The notes under the pieces were generated by a model. It saw only the letters and a program-made list of their open reading frames with translations, made no database searches and had not been told where the DNA came from. This document shows, one piece after another, positions 10,512 to 23,500 of a stretch of DNA of 64,000 nucleotides (positions within the stretch are counted from its first letter, which is position 1; each line of letters begins with the position of its first letter). Source of the stretch: Calliphora vicina (Eukaryota > Arthropoda > Insecta > Diptera > Calliphoridae); contig NC_088783.1 in assembly GCF_958450345.1 (NCBI RefSeq), forward strand, positions 56,458,395-56,522,394, read 5' to 3'. The position numbers were made by a program, and so were the translations under genes.

Positions 10512-11443
10512 CAGGGAAACCAAAATATGCAAATGCATGTTTTTTCTGGTGAGTCTAATGAGCACATGGATAAGATATTTACACGTTTCAGAACTATTTA
10601 AGAATTTTGGCATCGATTTGTTAGTGCATATTTTTGAATATTTTACCCTTAAATACATATTTTTGCATATATTTGTTTTAAGAGCATATTTATGTGATAT
10701 TTTGCGTTTTTAGAGCATATTTTACTGTTTAATAGCATATTTTGACTTTATCAAAAACAAATTTTGTCTTACTTATTTTTCGCTGTTGTGTTACAGGTTT
10801 TTACTTCCTATGTTTAAAATTCAAAATTGAAAAATAGATGGCTTTTCACCAAAAAAAAAATTTAAAGAACAGAAATTTTTTTTAAAATTTAAATAACAAT
10901 TCGAAAAATTTTTTTATCCAAAAAATTAAAAAAATGTTCACCTAAAAAAAAAAAAATTTTTTTTTCAAAAAAATTAAAAAACTGAAAAAAAATTTTTGTT
11001 CACCTAAAAATATTTAAATTTTTTATTTTGAAGTATAATTAGGTGAAGGGTATATAAGATTCGGCACAGCCGAATATAGCTCTCTTAATTGTTTTAATAT
11101 AAAATAAGCACTATTTTAATAATAGCTCCATCTAAATATCAAATTTTAGTTTTAATTCAAACTTAACCGTTCTAAGTGTTAAAGAAATATTGTCTTTTAA
11201 ATTTGCTCCTGTAACATCAGTTGATGTCGAAAGAACATTTTCTATGTATAAAAATGTTTTCAGATCCAATAGACAACGATTTTTATTTGAAAATTTAAGT
11301 AAATTTTTTTTGGTTAAAAATTATGTAAAAGTTTGTTTTTTTAAGAGCATATTTTTTAAATTTTAAGAGCATATTTTAAAGTTTTTACTGCATATTTAAA
11401 GCGCCTAAAACGCTTTTTTTAGAGCATATTTCCGGTTTCCCTG
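10512..11443. mobile_element. hAT element with GCATATTTT subterminal repeats and transposase remnant
   Basis: TIRs CAGGGAAACCAAAATATGC and GCATATTTCCGGTTTCCCTG, flanked by a perfect 8-bp duplication ATTATCAC (10504-10511, 11444-11451). Both ends hold many copies of AGAGCATATTTT. At about 11202-11340 (+) a frame reads APVTSVDVERTFSMYKN, the hAT C-terminal dimerisation region, so this is an internally deleted autonomous copy. A DINE-1-like 3' end is embedded at 11026-11090. Confidence 0.88.
11026..11090 (+). mobile_element. DINE-1-like 3' end fragment
   Basis: GAAGTATAATTAGGTGAAGG followed by GTATATAAGATTCGGCACAG and the CCGAATATAGCTCTCTTA tail: the subterminal hairpin and end of the DINE-1-like family A, inside the hAT element. 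Confidence 0.75.
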
Positions 11444-13354
11444 ATTATCACTTTTAATTTCGCATTCACAAGTTTGAATTTCAGATTTGTATATCATTTC
11501 CTATATTATCAACTCATTTTGATTCTATAATACTTAATATTTAATTTCGCATTCACAAGTTTGAATTTCAGATTTGTATATCATTTCCTATATTATCAAC
11601 TCATTTTGATTCTATAATACTTAATATTTAATAAATTATCACAAAACCGAAACCGATCGGTTTTTAAATATTTAAAACCGAAACCGCGGTTTTGAAATTC
11701 TTCGATTTTTTGGAAACTCTAGGTCCATTATTATAGGAAATTCAAAAAAGTACCCATGAGAATAAAGAAAAAGTACCACGAAGTATGCCCTTGAACCATA
11801 TACCTCACTTGGGACCATATACGCCTAATTTCATATTTCTATGTCCATTATTAAAAAAAATTAAAAAAGTACCATTATAATATATAAAAAGTACCAAAAA
11901 TCCCCCACTTGTGGATTCCCACTCACTCGGGTCCATATAAGCTTTATTGCATGTTTCTAGGATCATTGGTGAAGAAATTACAAAAAGTACCATTCGAATA
12001 AAGAAAAAGTACCAAAAAGTCTACCCCTAGAATTCTCACTTAGGACCATATATGCTTAATTTCATGTTTCTAAGTCAATTGTTATAGAAAATTAAAATAA
12101 GTACCATTAGAATAAACAAAAAGTACCATGAGGTATCCGCTTGAATTTTCAATCACTTATACGCTTAATTTCATATTTTTAGGTCCATTATATTATAGAA
12201 AATTCAAAAAGTACCATTAGAATATAGAAAAAGTGCCAAAAAGCACCCACTTGTAGTTTCCCACTCACTCGGTTCCATATAAGCTTTATTTCATGTTTCT
12301 AGGTTCATTGGTGAAGAAATTACAAAAAGTACCAATCGAATAAAGAAAAAGTACCAAAAGTCTCCCCCTAGAATTCTCACTCACTTAGGACCATATATGT
12401 TTAATTTCATGTTTCTAAGTCCATTGTTATAGAAATTTCAAAAAGGTACCATTAGAAGAACAAAAAAATACCTAAAGTTCAGTTCACACATTTTGGTACC
12501 TAAATATTATCCCCTATTCCTAACACTAACTTCACTAAGATGCATATCAGCTAACTTTAATGTCTATAAGTGTAATAATTCAAATATTAAAAAAGTACCA
12601 TTAGGAAAAAAGTACCAATTTCCCTTTTCCTCCTTGAACACCCCTAAAGCTTGAAATTTAAAAATATTCCATTTTGCCAAAATTGTTTATGCTACAGGCA
12701 TGTCTCAAAATATTAAAATCTGTGTTAATGTGCCCATGAATAAATATGTTTTAAAAAAAGTACCATACTGTTTACCCGGATTTGGCCCAATATACACCTT
12801 GGTACTCGAGTTCCAAATAACACCCTGTTAGTTAATTTTTGTATGAATCCAGGAACCAACGCTAAAAAAATTATCAAAATTGGCTTAATAATTTCAAATA
12901 TAATGTATTTTGCCGATTTTATCCCCTTTTTGGCACCTTTTTTTATCCCCATTGAGGTGGTACAATTTTATTCATATAAATTTCTGTAACGTGGTGGGAG
13001 CTCATAATAAAATATTTGTATAGAAAAACATATTTTATGGAAATGTATCAAAAATAAACACAATTTTTATCCCTTAAGGGTTCGAATTTCCAAAAAGTAC
13101 CAAACTTATATTTTTTATTTATTTATAAGTAAAGAATATGATTTAAAATTTGATTCTACTTTTATTGGTTTAAAAGATACATAGGGTGCCAAAAAAGTAC
13201 CAAAAATACAGTTTTTACCCGTTTTCTCCCCTAAAAGTTTCGAATTTCGAAAAAGTACGAAACACCTGTCAGCTTATTTTTTGAATGGAGTAACATGCAA
13301 TTTTAAGTTTTTTTGTATCTTTATTAGTTTTTAAGATATAAAACGTTCGAATTG

Positions 13355-14160
13355 ATATGAGGAAAATACCAGGACAACCTCGATTTTTGACCTACAGTGG
13401 TGGCCACCAATTTAAGACAAATACTTGAATTTTTTTCATCAACTGAATTTTAAGTGCGATAGAGCCAAAATAAATGGACCTCTAAGGGTATGAAATTTAT
13501 TATTAATGTTTCTAGTTTCTGAAAAATGTTTGGAAAAATCGGTAAAACATATATGGACAAAGATATGTGGAAATACGTTGACCCACCTCAGCGAACATCC
13601 GCTGTTAATAACATGATATGACCGAAACTAATGAAACTAAAAATACGAAATTTGGTAAGAATATTTTATAATAATAAAATTATAATGATATAAATGTGAG
13701 AAAATATGTTTTTTAAAAAAAAAAAAATTTTGTCAAGTTGTCGAAAAATTTTATGAGTTCGTGGTGAATATGTATGAATTGACACAGTCGAATAAAACAC
13801 ACTTGTGTGTTAAAACAGTCCTCATGCATACATATTTGTGGAAATATTTGAAAAAATAATTGACAATTACATGGAATTTAGCAAACAATTTTTGTCTTAA
13901 ATTCCTGGCCACCACTGTATATCTGGATTACTAGGTCATTAATATAGACAATATGGATGATAGATGTTTCAAAGACCTTTGCAACGACGTTTATAAGACC
14001 ATAGTAAGTTGGACCTACAATGGGTCAAAATCGGAAAAAATATTTTTTAACCAGAATTTTTTATTCACCAAAAAAAAAAATTTTAAAAACCAAAAATTTT
14101 TTTAAAATTAAAAAAATTTAAATAATTCGAAAAAAAAATTATTTTCCAAAAAATTAAAAA
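13355..14160 (+). mobile_element. DINE-1-like family A fragment, split by a Tc1-like MITE
   Basis: The middle part of family A (ACCAGGACAACCTCGATTTT before, TATCTGGATTACTAGGTCAT after) with its A/T-rich 3' part, interrupted at a TA by the element 13395-13917. The 3' hairpin is missing. Confidence 0.75.
13395..13917 (+). mobile_element. Tc1/mariner-type MITE, copy 1
   Basis: 523 bp with inverted ends CAGTGGTGGCCACCAATTTA and TTAAATTCCTGGCCACCACTG, flanked by TA. Highly similar copies lie at 40782-41303 and (inverted) 53920-54443. The TIR also matches the end of the Tc1-like transposase remnant near 58735, so that family may be the autonomous parent. Confidence 0.88.
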
Positions 14161-14507
14161 AACAAAAACAACAACTGAAGAGGTTTCCTTGCTTTTCCTG
14201 CTTTAGATTCTTTAATTGTAAATATAAATAACTGTTTATCTAAAAAAAAGTAAATAAAATTGCAACATATTTTTAATACTATTTTTTTAATTATCTTTCA
14301 AATTTATTATCCATCAAGGACATAAAACATTTAATTTAAATTACATACATATATAAAAAAAACTTAACAACAATTTTTACTAATACCGCTCAATCCTCAA
14401 ACTCTTGAAAACTAGAGTCTTAAGAATTGTACTTAAGTACTAAATTATGCATAAAATGAAAATTTGTCATTTTTGATGTACTAGTTACATTACATGCAGA
14501 TGCCTCC
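14160..14507. other. 3' flank/UTR of peptide transporter
   Basis: AT-rich sequence downstream of the stop at 14508 on the minus strand. Minus-strand AATAAA occurs near 14302. No other gene seen. Confidence 0.45.
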
Positions 14508-17500
14508 TTATTCATCGATTGTAGCAGCCTTATTATCTATACCCTCCAACTTCTTAATATCATGTTTTTCATCCAGGTCGCTATCCTTAGTCAAGGGAGT
14601 TTCCTCTAAGGACGCCATGGGATTGTTGGGCTTATAACGATAAGCCATGAACATAAACAGCAACATGTCGGCAAACATAAGACCAGCGAAAAGGAAGAAC
14701 TCACTGGCCTGGGAATCGAACAAGGCCAGTTCGGCAATAATGACCACAATAACATTACCAATGGCCACTGTCAGTAGCCAACAGGCCTGTAGTACAGATT
14801 TCATGGCTAGAGGAGCTTGAGAGTAGGAGAATTCTAAACCAGTAACCGAAAACATGACTTCACCCAAAGTCATGACCACATATTGTGGTATAAGCCAAAG
14901 AATATTCATGGAATTTGGTTCGGTGATTTCAATAACTTTAGCCTCATACGGTTGTCCATTTATTTCGCTGATAAGAATGGTATAAACACCGCCAGTTTTC
15001 AAGGTAGTCTGAATAACCTCAACATTATCTACAAAAACCTTATAATCTCCCGAACTGAATTCTGTCAAATTGTGCAAATAGGCGGGTTCTTTGTGATCGA
15101 CAACATCCTTTTTGGCCAATTTCCATGAAATAGTACGTCCCGGTTGAACATTACTCAAGGTTCTGGCCATTGGACTGCCTCTGGAGGGTTTGTTAACATA
15201 ATCTTCATACCAACTCAAAGGGTGTGTGGTATTCTTCGAGCTCAGGAACAGAGAATGGGCTTTATCGTCGACCATCCGGTAAGAACCAGCTGGAAATCCA
15301 AAACAATTAGGATCACTGCTGGACAAACTATATTCGATATTGAAACTATTTTCAATATTAATATGTTTGTTTTCATAATAAGCATAAGAACCCAGATTGA
15401 TATTATTCAAAGCGGGCAAATTAGAATTGAAAGTATAGGCACAATTTTCACCATTGAAAATACGTAATTGGGCAATGTTGGGTGTGGGTAGGGTAGGATA
15501 GGTTTTCTAGAAAGTTAAGAAGAGAAAAATAGAGAGGTTAAGGAAAATATATTAGAGAAAGAAAGATTATAGTTAGACAGAATAAATAATTTCTTTTGAT
15601 AAGAAGGTTAAAGGTGAAGAGAAATATGTGATTAGTTTGATTTATAAGATAGAGAATGTTAAGCTAAGAATGATGTTAGAAAGTATAAGGCAAAAGATGT
15701 GATAATTTATTTTAAGAAAGGAAAAAATGGTGGAGTTGAATTGAAGTAAAGAACTTGAGATGTTTTTCACATATTATTAATAAATTTTCAGTAATTTGAG
15801 GTGGTCAGATAAATATTTATGTGTGTTTTTCAAAAGTTATGTGTCATCTCACTGGAATATTAAATGTTTCTCAGTGAATGCTTTAAATAATGCGCTCTAT
15901 ACAATAGCTCCCATAACCATAAAATACTTAAACATTATGTGCTTTCCTAATCTAAACTTACCTCCAAATTCAATTCAACAACACCAGAGATGATAAAGGC
16001 AACACCGGCCAAAATACCACCCAAAGTCAATTTCTGCAAAGGACGACGAATACCAATCAAACTCAAGGCCGGATAAAAAGCCACATCATACAGAGGAATG
16101 AAAACCAAAATCAGTAAAGGATTCAACACTTGCAATTGATCGGGTTTAATATCCCAAGAGCCCATATCACCATCCATACGAGTGGCTTGGAAAGTCCAAC
16201 GAGAACCTTGTTGATCGAACAAAGCCCAGAAAATGGGCAAAGGCAAGTACAAGACCAAGACACGCATCAAAACCTTAACATCTTCAATCAATGATTTTTC
16301 GTATTTCTGATCAGCATAGTCCAGCCAATGTTCACGGGGATTGGTTTTACTCTCACGCCATTTAGTGGAAATGGCATTCTGTAAATTAAAATAAATATAA
16401 ATCTCTTTGTAAAAGACAAGCTCAAAAAACTACTTACACCAATGGTTTTGCTGACCAACACCACCATATTGCCTGCTGGAGGTTTGCTTTTGTACAAAGG
16501 TTTACCCAACACAAAGACAACTGAAATAATTTAAGAGTTTTTATTAAATTGCTTATACAATTTGGAAATAATTCGAAAACTCACCTATAGACACGGCCAT
16601 CAAGACAGCTGGAACACCAAAAGCCAATGAATAACATTCCTTTTGTCCGAAACAATGAACATCCTCACGCAAAATGGGCGTAACAGTTGTCGAAATCAAT
16701 GAACCAGCATTGATGGAGAAATAGAACAACGAAAAGAATGTGGTCATTTGTTTGATCTGTTCGGGCAACTTAAACTGATCACCACCAAAGGCCGAGACAC
16801 ACGGTTTTATACCACCCGAACCCAGCGCTATCAGCGACAGGCCAATCATGGTAAACGTCGTAGCCGGCAAATTCAGCGGCGGTATGGCACCCAAAGTAAT
16901 CAAAACGGAACCGCAAACATACACCAAAGATAGATAGAATATCGTTTTAAATTTACCCAACCAACTGTCCGAAATAATGGCACCAAACACACACAAGAAA
17001 TACACAAACATGGTAAAGATATGGAAAATAACGGTGGCCGTGTCATCGCTGTAGTCCAATTGACGACTAAGATATAAAACCAGGATAGCTAAAATGCAAA
17101 ACATAAAAATAAATTAGAATTTGAGAAAATTCAGTTTTAAGATCCAAACTTACTTCTCATGCCATAATAGTTGAAACGTTCACAAAACTCATTACTGATG
17201 ATAAAGAAAACCGATTTGGGATAAGGTAATTTCTAAAAGTATATGATAATTGAAATTAAATATCTTGTTGAGTTGTGATTAAAATAAATTATATTTACCT
17301 TAACTTGTCCTTCAGCTTCGGAAACAGTTTGGGGATCAATTGTTCTCAGTGCTTTATCGGTGTCTTCTAAATTGTTAATTTCGTCTTTTACATCTTCTAC
17401 TTTAGCGCTGGTGGCAACTGGAGTACTTTCAGCAACAGTTTCAGTTGCTGCAGTCTCCGGAATTACGCCATTTTCAGACTTGGGTCCTTTAATGAAATAA

Positions 17501-20500
17501 TCAAAGAGGGGAGATATTAGTATGGTTTTTGATATGATTTAATATGGTAGGAGTTGAGAATTTGTTGTAATAATGTTTAATAAAAATTGGATAAATATAA
17601 GGGATTTAAGTAAAATAACTAAATTCTAAACTCTATGTGCAATTCTGTTCTATGCTGATGATGTTTGTCGCCCCGAGAATTATGACGATTATGACAGTTG
17701 GGTCTTTCAGGAAGACTCTGTCCAAGGTAATGACACTGGAGTTTGGAAACCCAGGTATTTTGGGCATGCTCTACTTTAATACATATTTTATCTGAGTAAA
17801 ACCTGTGGACTACACAAGACCCGAACCGATCTTACAAAAACTACAGGTCAGATCGGACAAAACAGCTCAAAATCACTAAAAAGAGTTGGATGTTTTATTA
17901 AAACGAAACAAATGAATTTAAAATTCAATCTGTAAAATTTGCAAATCAGGACAGGAGTGACCTCTCCATGAAATTTAAACAGAGAATCTACAAATGATTT
18001 AACGTCTGGAGAATGGTAACAATTTGGGTATAATTGAGGACTACACCATACCCGAACCGATCTTTTATAGTTTTTTTTGACACAGATACCAGACAGATCG
18101 GAGTTTTTACTGCCGGCACAGATCCACGAGGAAGAGTTACATGAAATATCAATACAATCCAGTTAAATTTGAGATTCTCACTAGAATATTGACAATTTTC
18201 GGTATCACGGGATATCAGGCAGAGATATTCTAATCTTTAATTATAGAAAGTCACTAATTAGATCCCTAGAGAATGTGTACATCACATCCAACGAAACTAA
18301 GTAGAAAAACTAAAACTAATTTAAAATATTGTGCATGGAAACAAAGGAATAATGGACATGTTGATATTACAGAATCTACAGAATACCTGAACTGATCTTC
18401 GCCCCTAATTTTCAGACAAAGATACCGGACAGAGCGGTATATAAATATGACATCCAAATTTTAACTGACGGCTCAGAATGATGAGGAAGAATTGAAATTT
18501 GAGATGATCAAATCAAGACGATGTATTAACAATACCGACAAGAGCGCAACATATTCATTATCGAGGAATATCAGACAGTGGTCTGATCATCTTTACTGAT
18601 AGTAAGACGATTACTAACATCGAAGTTAATTAAAAAAATCTACAAATTATTAACACCTGGTGCAAGGAAGCAGAGGAATAAGGGACATGCTCAAATTAAT
18701 GATAAATTTATACTATGGACTACCCGAATCGATCTTCGTTAGAGGTTTTCTGAGAAAGAAGCCGGACAGATCGGACTGAACCAATGGCATGCAGGTAGCG
18801 TGGAATGGTATCGGCTCAAAATCACTAGGAAGAGTTGGATTTTATATCTACACGGACCAGAAATAAGTCAAGTCAAGAAATATTGACAATACGGAGAAGA
18901 GCGCAACATATTCAGTATTACGGTATATCAAACGGGGATCCTCATCTCTAATAGCAAGTCAATCGTTAGATCACTAAAGAATGTGTTTATTACATCCATC
19001 GAAGTTATGTAGACAGCTGTCTGACAGCTAAAGCAGGGAAATAGAGGAGTAATGGACATGCTCAAATAAATGATAAATTAAATCTGGGTATACGAGGACT
19101 AGACAATACCCGAACCTATCTTCGTTCCTGATTGTCTGACAAAGATACGGGCCAGTTCGTAATGGACCAATGGCATACACGAACCTCAGAATGTCATTAA
19201 AATTTGTTCTAATGACTAGGGTTTGGGGTTTCCCGGATAATTTAATTTCCCGGGAAACGGGAATGAAAAATTTCATTTCCCTGGATTCCCGGGAATGTTT
19301 TTTCAACTAGAAAAATTAGTAGAAAAGAAAATTATTTTATAAAATTGTGTCATTTTATTAAAAAAAAAGAAAAACAATACATTACAATTCAATTGTAATC
19401 ACATAAAACCAAAAAAAAAGTTTTTTTAAATATTTGGAGATCACTTGTTACTATAAAATTAAATATTAGCGGTATTCATGATATAGTAGTATAAAAGAGC
19501 AATTATGTGCCACAAAATTTTATAAATTGTGAACGTATCTTTATATTTTGACGTCGATTTATATGTTAATGGGATTTTTGCACTTCTAGATTCTTTCTTT
19601 TGATTTTTCTGTTATATTTTTTTTATATTAAATATAAATACAATCAAAATGTATTCTCCGATTGCTACTTGCTTCAAATAAATCTAATTCCGGCTTAAAA
19701 CTTTCAGCATTTGATTTTAAATGTTTAGGGCTTTCCTTTTCAATATTGATTGAATATTCTAATTGGTTTTTAAAATATTGCTTCATTTGTATTTCGGAAA
19801 CCTCATCATCAACGCTTTGAACAGATGAGGGAACATTGTGGTCAAATAGACGTTCATACATTTCTGTCCATAAATTTTAACATTTTGTTTTTATATTATA
19901 ACTTTTTTTTTAATGTTAAAGTTTTTAAGTTTAATTTAAGTGAAAGAACCGTTTTTTTAGAAATCGTAGAATTTTTAGAAAACTGCTGTTCATAAAGAGT
20001 GTTCACCTATTAGAAAAATGGATTCATTTCGGCTTAATGCTTCTACTGTATCCTTAATGGTGTTTGAAACCTCCACTAATATTTGGAACAAGCCATTCAT
20101 CAAATAGAGATGTCATATTTAAATATATTAAAGTATTTTTAATAAATTTTAACGGGAAATCCCGGGATTTCCCGGGCGGGAATTCCCGGACCCCAAACCC
20201 TACTAATGACTCAAAATCACAAGGAAGTGTTTAATGTGGTATTCACTCGGCCCAGCTGAATTTGAGATGACAGGCACGCAACATTTTCAGTACTACGGGA
20301 TATCAGGCAGGGATATCCTCTTAATAACTTAGGGTAATGCAACTTTTGCCCCAATTTTGGTGACGCAATTTAAAACTTTAAAAATAATCTTTAATTTTTT
20401 AGTTTAGATATGGGACTAGCCATGCAATGTTTCATGACAATCAACAAAATTCTAGGAAATTAAATTTTTATCTAAATAGTAAAGTCTTTTATTAATTTAC

Positions 20501-23500
20501 AGCAAGAAAACGAAATATAAACCAGCGAATGCAATTTCTTTTGTTTGTTCTATAAAAAGATACAATCGTTTATTAATAGATATACTATATATTATTAATA
20601 TATTTTGTTTTTTGCGTTTTAAACAGACAACAAAAAGTAATAAATAAAATAGGATAAGTGTGCGATAATCAGCACTTTTATTTTATCAAAATAAACGCAA
20701 TATCAAAGATTATCAGACATATTTGCACTTGTAACAATAGTAAGTGCACTGCGTAATAAATTATAGTTATTTTTTTTGATATATAAACAAATTAGATGAC
20801 TCTATCTGACGCGTGAGATTGTGAAAACATGTGTAAAAAATCAATTGAAATATGTTCTTGTAAACGCTTTTTTATTTATCACTGATAAACCATTTGCAAC
20901 AGTCTGTCAGTCTGTGTTTGATATTTTATCATAATAATTTTTAAAAAAGGACTTCGGAACAGTAAAAATGTCAACAACTATGGCAATTTTTATTGTCTGT
21001 TGTTGTTGATTATATTTGATTAGTAGGGCGATAAAAGTATGACAAATTTGAAATTGAAAATACAGTAGAATAATGATATGTTTAACACTTTATGGATGAT
21101 AATTAATAGTGGAGATTAAAGAGTTCAGTTTAATAAAGACCATACCATAAAACAAGTGTGAGTAATCTATTATCAGTGCAAAGAATGATGAATGAAACGA
21201 AATCTTCGGTCGAAAACTACAAGTTTTGGTAAATTTTTTAAAACCGAGAAAATGTGTTTTGTTAGGTATTACTTTGCTCTGAATTCAAATCCCTAGCCTT
21301 TTTTTGCGCCAAGAGATACCAATCAGCCAGTTTTGCCAGAAAAAATGTAAAAAATGAGAAAATACCTACAACTAAAACTGCTCTACACTCACTGATTAGC
21401 TAAGATCAAGATCTCTCTATCTAAGATCTCTACTATAGCGAATTCACTTTCGTTTCATTCCTCGCCATAGATAAAGCGTCACACCATTGTTAAAACATAT
21501 TTCAGGTGAATTTATATGGGGACAAGCGCTGTAGCAGCATTGGACAAATATCCTCAACTTCTATCTACAGTTCTGGAATCATAGCTCATTATACCCTACA
21601 CCACCATAGTGGGGAGGGTATTATGCGTTTGTGCAGATGTTTGTAACGCCCAAAAATATTAGTCTAACACCCACCTTAAAGTATACCGATCGACTTAGAA
21701 TCACTTTCTGAGTCGATTAAACGATGTCCGTCCGTCCGTCCGTCCGTCTGGTTGGCTGGCTGGCTGGCTGTCCATGTAAACCTTGTGCGCAGAGTACAGG
21801 TCGCAATTTTGAAGATATTTCGATAAAATTTGGTACATATTACTTTTTCGGCCCAAGGACGAAGCCTATTGAAACTGGCTGAAATCGGTCCATTATTTCA
21901 CCTAGCCCCCATACAAATGTCCCCTCGAAATTGGACTTTATCGGTCATAAAAGTTTAATTTATCTATGTATCTACACAAATTTCGCTCCAAATAAATTTT
22001 ATATGTACAAAATTCATGTCACCAAATTTTGTTACGATCGGTCCATAATTAGTCATAGCTCCCACATAGACCCGCTTCCGAAAATCACTTTAACGTGCAT
22101 AAATCGCTTAAAAATGTTGGTATACACACAAAATTCAACATAGTTAACTTTAATATAGACATAAATAACACGACCTAATTTTATGGTGATCGGTCCATAA
22201 TTGGTCATAGCTCCCATATAAGGCCCACTTCCGAAAATCACTCAAAAATATAAATTATTGATATTTTAAAAGAAAAATATTTTTACTCATTTACTTGGTG
22301 TAGGGTATTATATGGTCGGGCTTGACCGACCATACTTTGTTACTTGTTTTCTTATCTAAATGATCCCATAGATCCGAACAAAGACATAACGGTATTTGTA
22401 CTATTCACTAGGCGATATAAGAACTCATACTTATTAACGCAAACATCAAAGGAGTAACACTCTCGCTATTCAATAATGATGTGCTTCTTGAAGGTTATAT
22501 GAGAACGTTTACGATTATGGTAAAGATAACTCTCAGAATGAGCTAGTCCTTAATACGATTACAAGTTATTGGAACCATTAATGTCGACACCACTCCATGA
22601 AGAAAATATACTTCTGGCTAATTTATATGGGTACAATTTCACTGTAGCAGCAATGGACAAAAAATCCTCAACTTCTATCAGCAGTTCTGCAATCAGAACT
22701 CATTTTATTATCTAAATGATCCCATAGATCTGAACCAAGACATAACGGTATTTGTACTATTCACTAGGCGATATAAGAACTCATACTTATTAATCCAAAG
22801 ATCAAAGAAGTAACCCCCTCGCTATTCAATAATGATGAGCTGCTATCCTAATACTCGATACAAAGCAGAAACTGCATTGTATTACAGACTTGAATATTGT
22901 AAGAGAAGGCTAACGATTATGGTAAAGCAATGTCTCAGAACGATCCAGTCCAAGGTATTTACTATCCTCAACTGGTTCCTTAAATATGGCTACAAGCTAT
23001 TGGAACATGAAAACACAGTAATTATGGGCATGTTCAAATTGTATTCAAGTATACAATACTTGAAGCTATCTTTGATGCTGGTTTTCGGACAAAGATACCG
23101 GACAGATTGGAATTGACCTGTGGCGCACACCAATTATCAGAATTTTTACCGACGACTCATAATCACAAGAGAGGGTTGAATGTGGTTTCTACTTGGATCA
23201 GTTTTGGATATTGAGATGGTCACTTGGACTACCAGATCTATGTATTACAATTTGATTAGGTAGGGATATCCTCACTTATCATAGAAAAAGTGTATATCAC
23301 ATCGAACAGTTTCGGGTATCTTTAAAGGAGTTGGCGAGACATTCAACGGTTACTCTCATCTGGTACCTCAACATAGGCTTATTAACTTCGATTGTCTGGC
23401 TGAAGGGTTTGTGAAGATCGAAACTACATTGTATTGAAAATATTAATATTTCTCTTCTTATCTCATTGCCAATAAAAAATGGGAAAATGATCACACTTGC

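Larger units (their letters stand above)
10288..13355. repeat. AAAAGTACCA-rich dispersed element, copy A
   Basis: Starts near TAACTAGCTGACCCGGTGCG, a motif shared by many insect retroelement-like repeats, and continues as loosely repeated units of about 170 bp carrying TTTCATGTTTCTAGGTCCAT and AAAAGTACCA. It is interrupted by a hAT element (10512-11443). An 87-bp segment is exactly duplicated in tandem (about 11455-11630). The part from about 11950 on matches copy D at 43085-44345 almost base for base. Noncoding; class uncertain, possibly a non-autonomous RTE-type retroposon. Confidence 0.7.

Noticed and set aside
21728..21772. GTCC and GGCT microsatellites as independent features
   Set aside because: They are an integral part of the DINE-1-like family B plan.
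22832..23116. 94-codon frame as a gene
   Set aside because: Falls in the retroposon-derived repeated blocks; neighbouring copies have stops in this frame.
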